From Enterocloster asparagiformis (GTDB lineage Bacteria > Bacillota > Clostridia > Lachnospirales > Lachnospiraceae): a DNA stretch of 64,000 nucleotides. Below, in pieces: positions 62,797-64,000 of this stretch. The stretch's first letter is position 1. The number at the start of each line of letters is the position of its first letter. The notes under the pieces were generated by a model. The model was given only the letters and a program-made list of their open reading frames with translations. It was not told where the DNA came from and did not search any database. The translations under genes were made by a program, and so were the position numbers. The DNA lies in NCBI GenBank assembly GCA_018380885.1, contig JAGZSY010000005.1:124001-188000 (forward strand), in the 5' to 3' direction.

Positions 62797-63309
62797 TTAT
62801 CCTCTTTTTATATATCCCATTGCCTGTTCAAGGGCTTCCTGCTCCTCATTTCCCAGCACAATCTCAGTTTGTCCCATATCCACCAGTTTTACATAAATGT
62901 AGCAGCCCTCGCGGCTGTGAACACAGTTTAAAATAAAACCGCTGTTGGTATAGTCCAACAGTGCGACCACGCTGCTCAGATTTCCACCCATTCCTTTGAA
63001 CGCATTGTATTTTACAATTCCCACTTTTTGCAGAGAAGCCCGCGAATTTCGATTTAAGGTCCTCATCGCATCCTTGTTGGCGCGGTCCTCGGCTTTCAGC
63101 CTGCGGATTTCTTCGATCTGATCCATGATCACATCTTCCAGGGTTTCCGCATCCTTACCCTGCATAAAATATTCATACTTACGGTTTAATGTCCCGATTT
63201 TTGCAAGTGCAACTATTACCAAAATCAGCAGTACGACCACCACAACCAAAAGGCCAATGATAATATATGCCGGATCAATCGGAAATAGGCTCAAAATACT
63301 ATTTTCCAT
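62797..63309 (-). CDS. DUF4446-family membrane protein
   Basis: Small protein of about 170 residues. Residues 12-38 form a single transmembrane helix (YIIIGLLVVVVVLLILVIVALA). A charged helical region follows (EDVIMDQIEEIRRLKAEDRANKDAMRTL), then a compact C-terminal domain with KVGIVKYNAFKGMGGNLSSVVALLDYTNSGFILNCVHSREGCYIYVK, the hallmark of DUF4446. This family is typically encoded next to parA/parB in Firmicutes; its function is unknown. ATG 63309 follows AAAGGAG. A terminator follows the gene. Confidence 0.9.
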   Translation of the reverse strand: MENSILSLFPIDPAYIIIGLLVVVVVLLILVIVALAKIGTLNRKYEYFMQGKDAETLEDVIMDQIEEIRRLKAEDRANKDAMRTLNRNSRASLQKVGIVKYNAFKGMGGNLSSVVALLDYTNSGFILNCVHSREGCYIYVKLVDMGQTEIVLGNEEQEALEQAMGYIKRG

Positions 63310-63425
63310 TGTACGCAAATCTCCTTTATGTCTTTTGTCTCATTTTCCGTCCCCATATATTGTAAACTTATAACCTTTCTGCAAATCGGTACAGCAAGCG
63401 ACAGACCTGCAGATGGTTACATGCC

Positions 63426-64000
63426 TTACCGAATTGACTCGATCATTTCCACAATCCGCTCCAATTCCGCCTCTGAGTAATACTCGATCTCCACTCTGCC
63501 CTTGTTTTTGTCCTTGTTATGGATTGTAACCTTTGTCCCCATGATTGTTTTCATTCTCTCTTCCAGGTTCTGGTAGATAAAATTGATATTGCGTTCTTCC
63601 TTTTTTGGCTCATCTTCCTTCCCGGCTTCACGCTGCAGCCTCTTAACCAGACGTTCCGTCTCACGGACGCTGAGACCGCCGTCCACCACCATCTTAGCCG
63701 CCTTCAACTGTAATTCTTTATCTTCCAATCCCAGCAGCGCCCTGGCGTGCCCTCCGGAAATCAAATTATTGATCACCAAATCCTGGATAGCCTCATCCAG
63801 CTTCAAAAGGCGCATCGCATTGGCTATGGTCGCTCTGTTTTTGGCTACCCGCTCCGCGATATCCTCCTGTTTAAGCCCAAACTCCTGGATCAGCTGCTGA
63901 TAAGCTCTACCCTCCTCAATAGGATTCAAGTCCGCGCGCTGCACGTTCTCGATCAGAGCGATTTCCATGCTTTCCTGCCGGCTGTACTCTCCCAGCACCA
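63426..64000 (-). CDS. parB: ParB/Spo0J chromosome partition protein (C-terminal part)
   Basis: Partial gene running off the right edge; the visible ~190 residues cover the middle and C-terminus. ALIENVQRADLNPIEEGRAYQQLIQEFGLKQEDIAERVAKNRATIANAMRLLKLDE is the N-domain end and central helix-turn-helix that binds parS. The conserved GGHARALLGLED follows. The C-terminal dimerisation domain is after about NINFIYQNLEERMKTIMGTKV. It would load on parS DNA, slide as a CTP-dependent clamp and help SMC loading and origin segregation. A parS-like site lies 0.9 kb away. Confidence 0.95.
   Translation of the reverse strand, partial: VLGEYSRQESMEIALIENVQRADLNPIEEGRAYQQLIQEFGLKQEDIAERVAKNRATIANAMRLLKLDEAIQDLVINNLISGGHARALLGLEDKELQLKAAKMVVDGGLSVRETERLVKRLQREAGKEDEPKKEERNINFIYQNLEERMKTIMGTKVTIHNKDKNKGRVEIEYYSEAELERIVEMIESIR

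Overview
The window is about 64 kb of low-repeat, GC-rich (mid-50s percent by eye) chromosomal DNA from an anaerobic, spore-forming Firmicute. The best fit is a Clostridium cluster XIVa / Lachnospiraceae bacterium, perhaps Enterocloster-like; the genus is a guess. The signs are the cotJABC spore-coat operon, AdhE with Rex-type boxes, a SAM-I riboswitch before metK, a BirA-type operator before bioY, an Rpn/PD-(D/E)XK protein, a parB-DUF4446 pair, and AGGAGG-type ribosome binding sites. No tRNA, rRNA, IS element or CRISPR array was seen.

Layout. 1-4.4 kb: a Dpp/Opp-type peptide ABC importer (the second permease is cut by the window edge) with a divergent LysR regulator. 4.4-11.9 kb: a PAS/GAF/GGDEF/EAL signalling protein, an O-acetylhomoserine sulfhydrylase-like PLP enzyme, an AraC regulator and aspartase. 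12-13.4 kb: cotJABC. 13.5-20 kb: an NSS transporter, a 279-bp hairpin element, a serine lipase/esterase, a MATE pump, a secreted wall-binding-repeat protein and glutamate dehydrogenase, whose promoter carries an 18-bp palindrome. 20-26.7 kb: an alpha-galactoside module (AraC regulator, ABC importer, GH36 alpha-galactosidase). 26.7-32.3 kb: bioY, an AraD-like epimerase/aldolase, a HAD hydrolase and adhE. 32.7-39.5 kb: a PRD regulator followed by a mannose-family PTS operon with two sugar deacetylases. 39.5-43.3 kb: metK with its riboswitch, an Rpn-family nuclease, and an AraC gene interrupted by an in-frame TAG. 43.4-51.9 kb: a purine/amidohydrolase operon (deaminase-like amidohydrolase, adenine deaminase, Pot-type ABC importer) with a divergent LysR. 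52-64 kb: cell-envelope and chromosome-partition genes. These are a LysM-containing 5'-nucleotidase, a tandem pair of membrane-anchored HExxH-type proteins (one intact, one with the catalytic Glu replaced), murA, an 824-residue anchored protein, a polyproline-repeat protein, a parS-like site, a DUF4446 protein and the C-terminal part of parB. This end is therefore probably near oriC.

How the genes fit together. The window reads as an amino-acid and sugar fermenter: peptide uptake, glutamate and aspartate catabolism, alpha-galactosides, a PTS for an acetylated amino sugar, and ethanol as a redox sink. The nucleotidase, adenine deaminase and deaminase-like amidohydrolase suggest use of purine compounds. 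The observations most worth a second look are the active/pseudo-metalloprotease pair, the long multi-hairpin element at 14.8-15.1 kb, the low-complexity insertions in four otherwise conserved enzymes, and the polyproline protein near parB.
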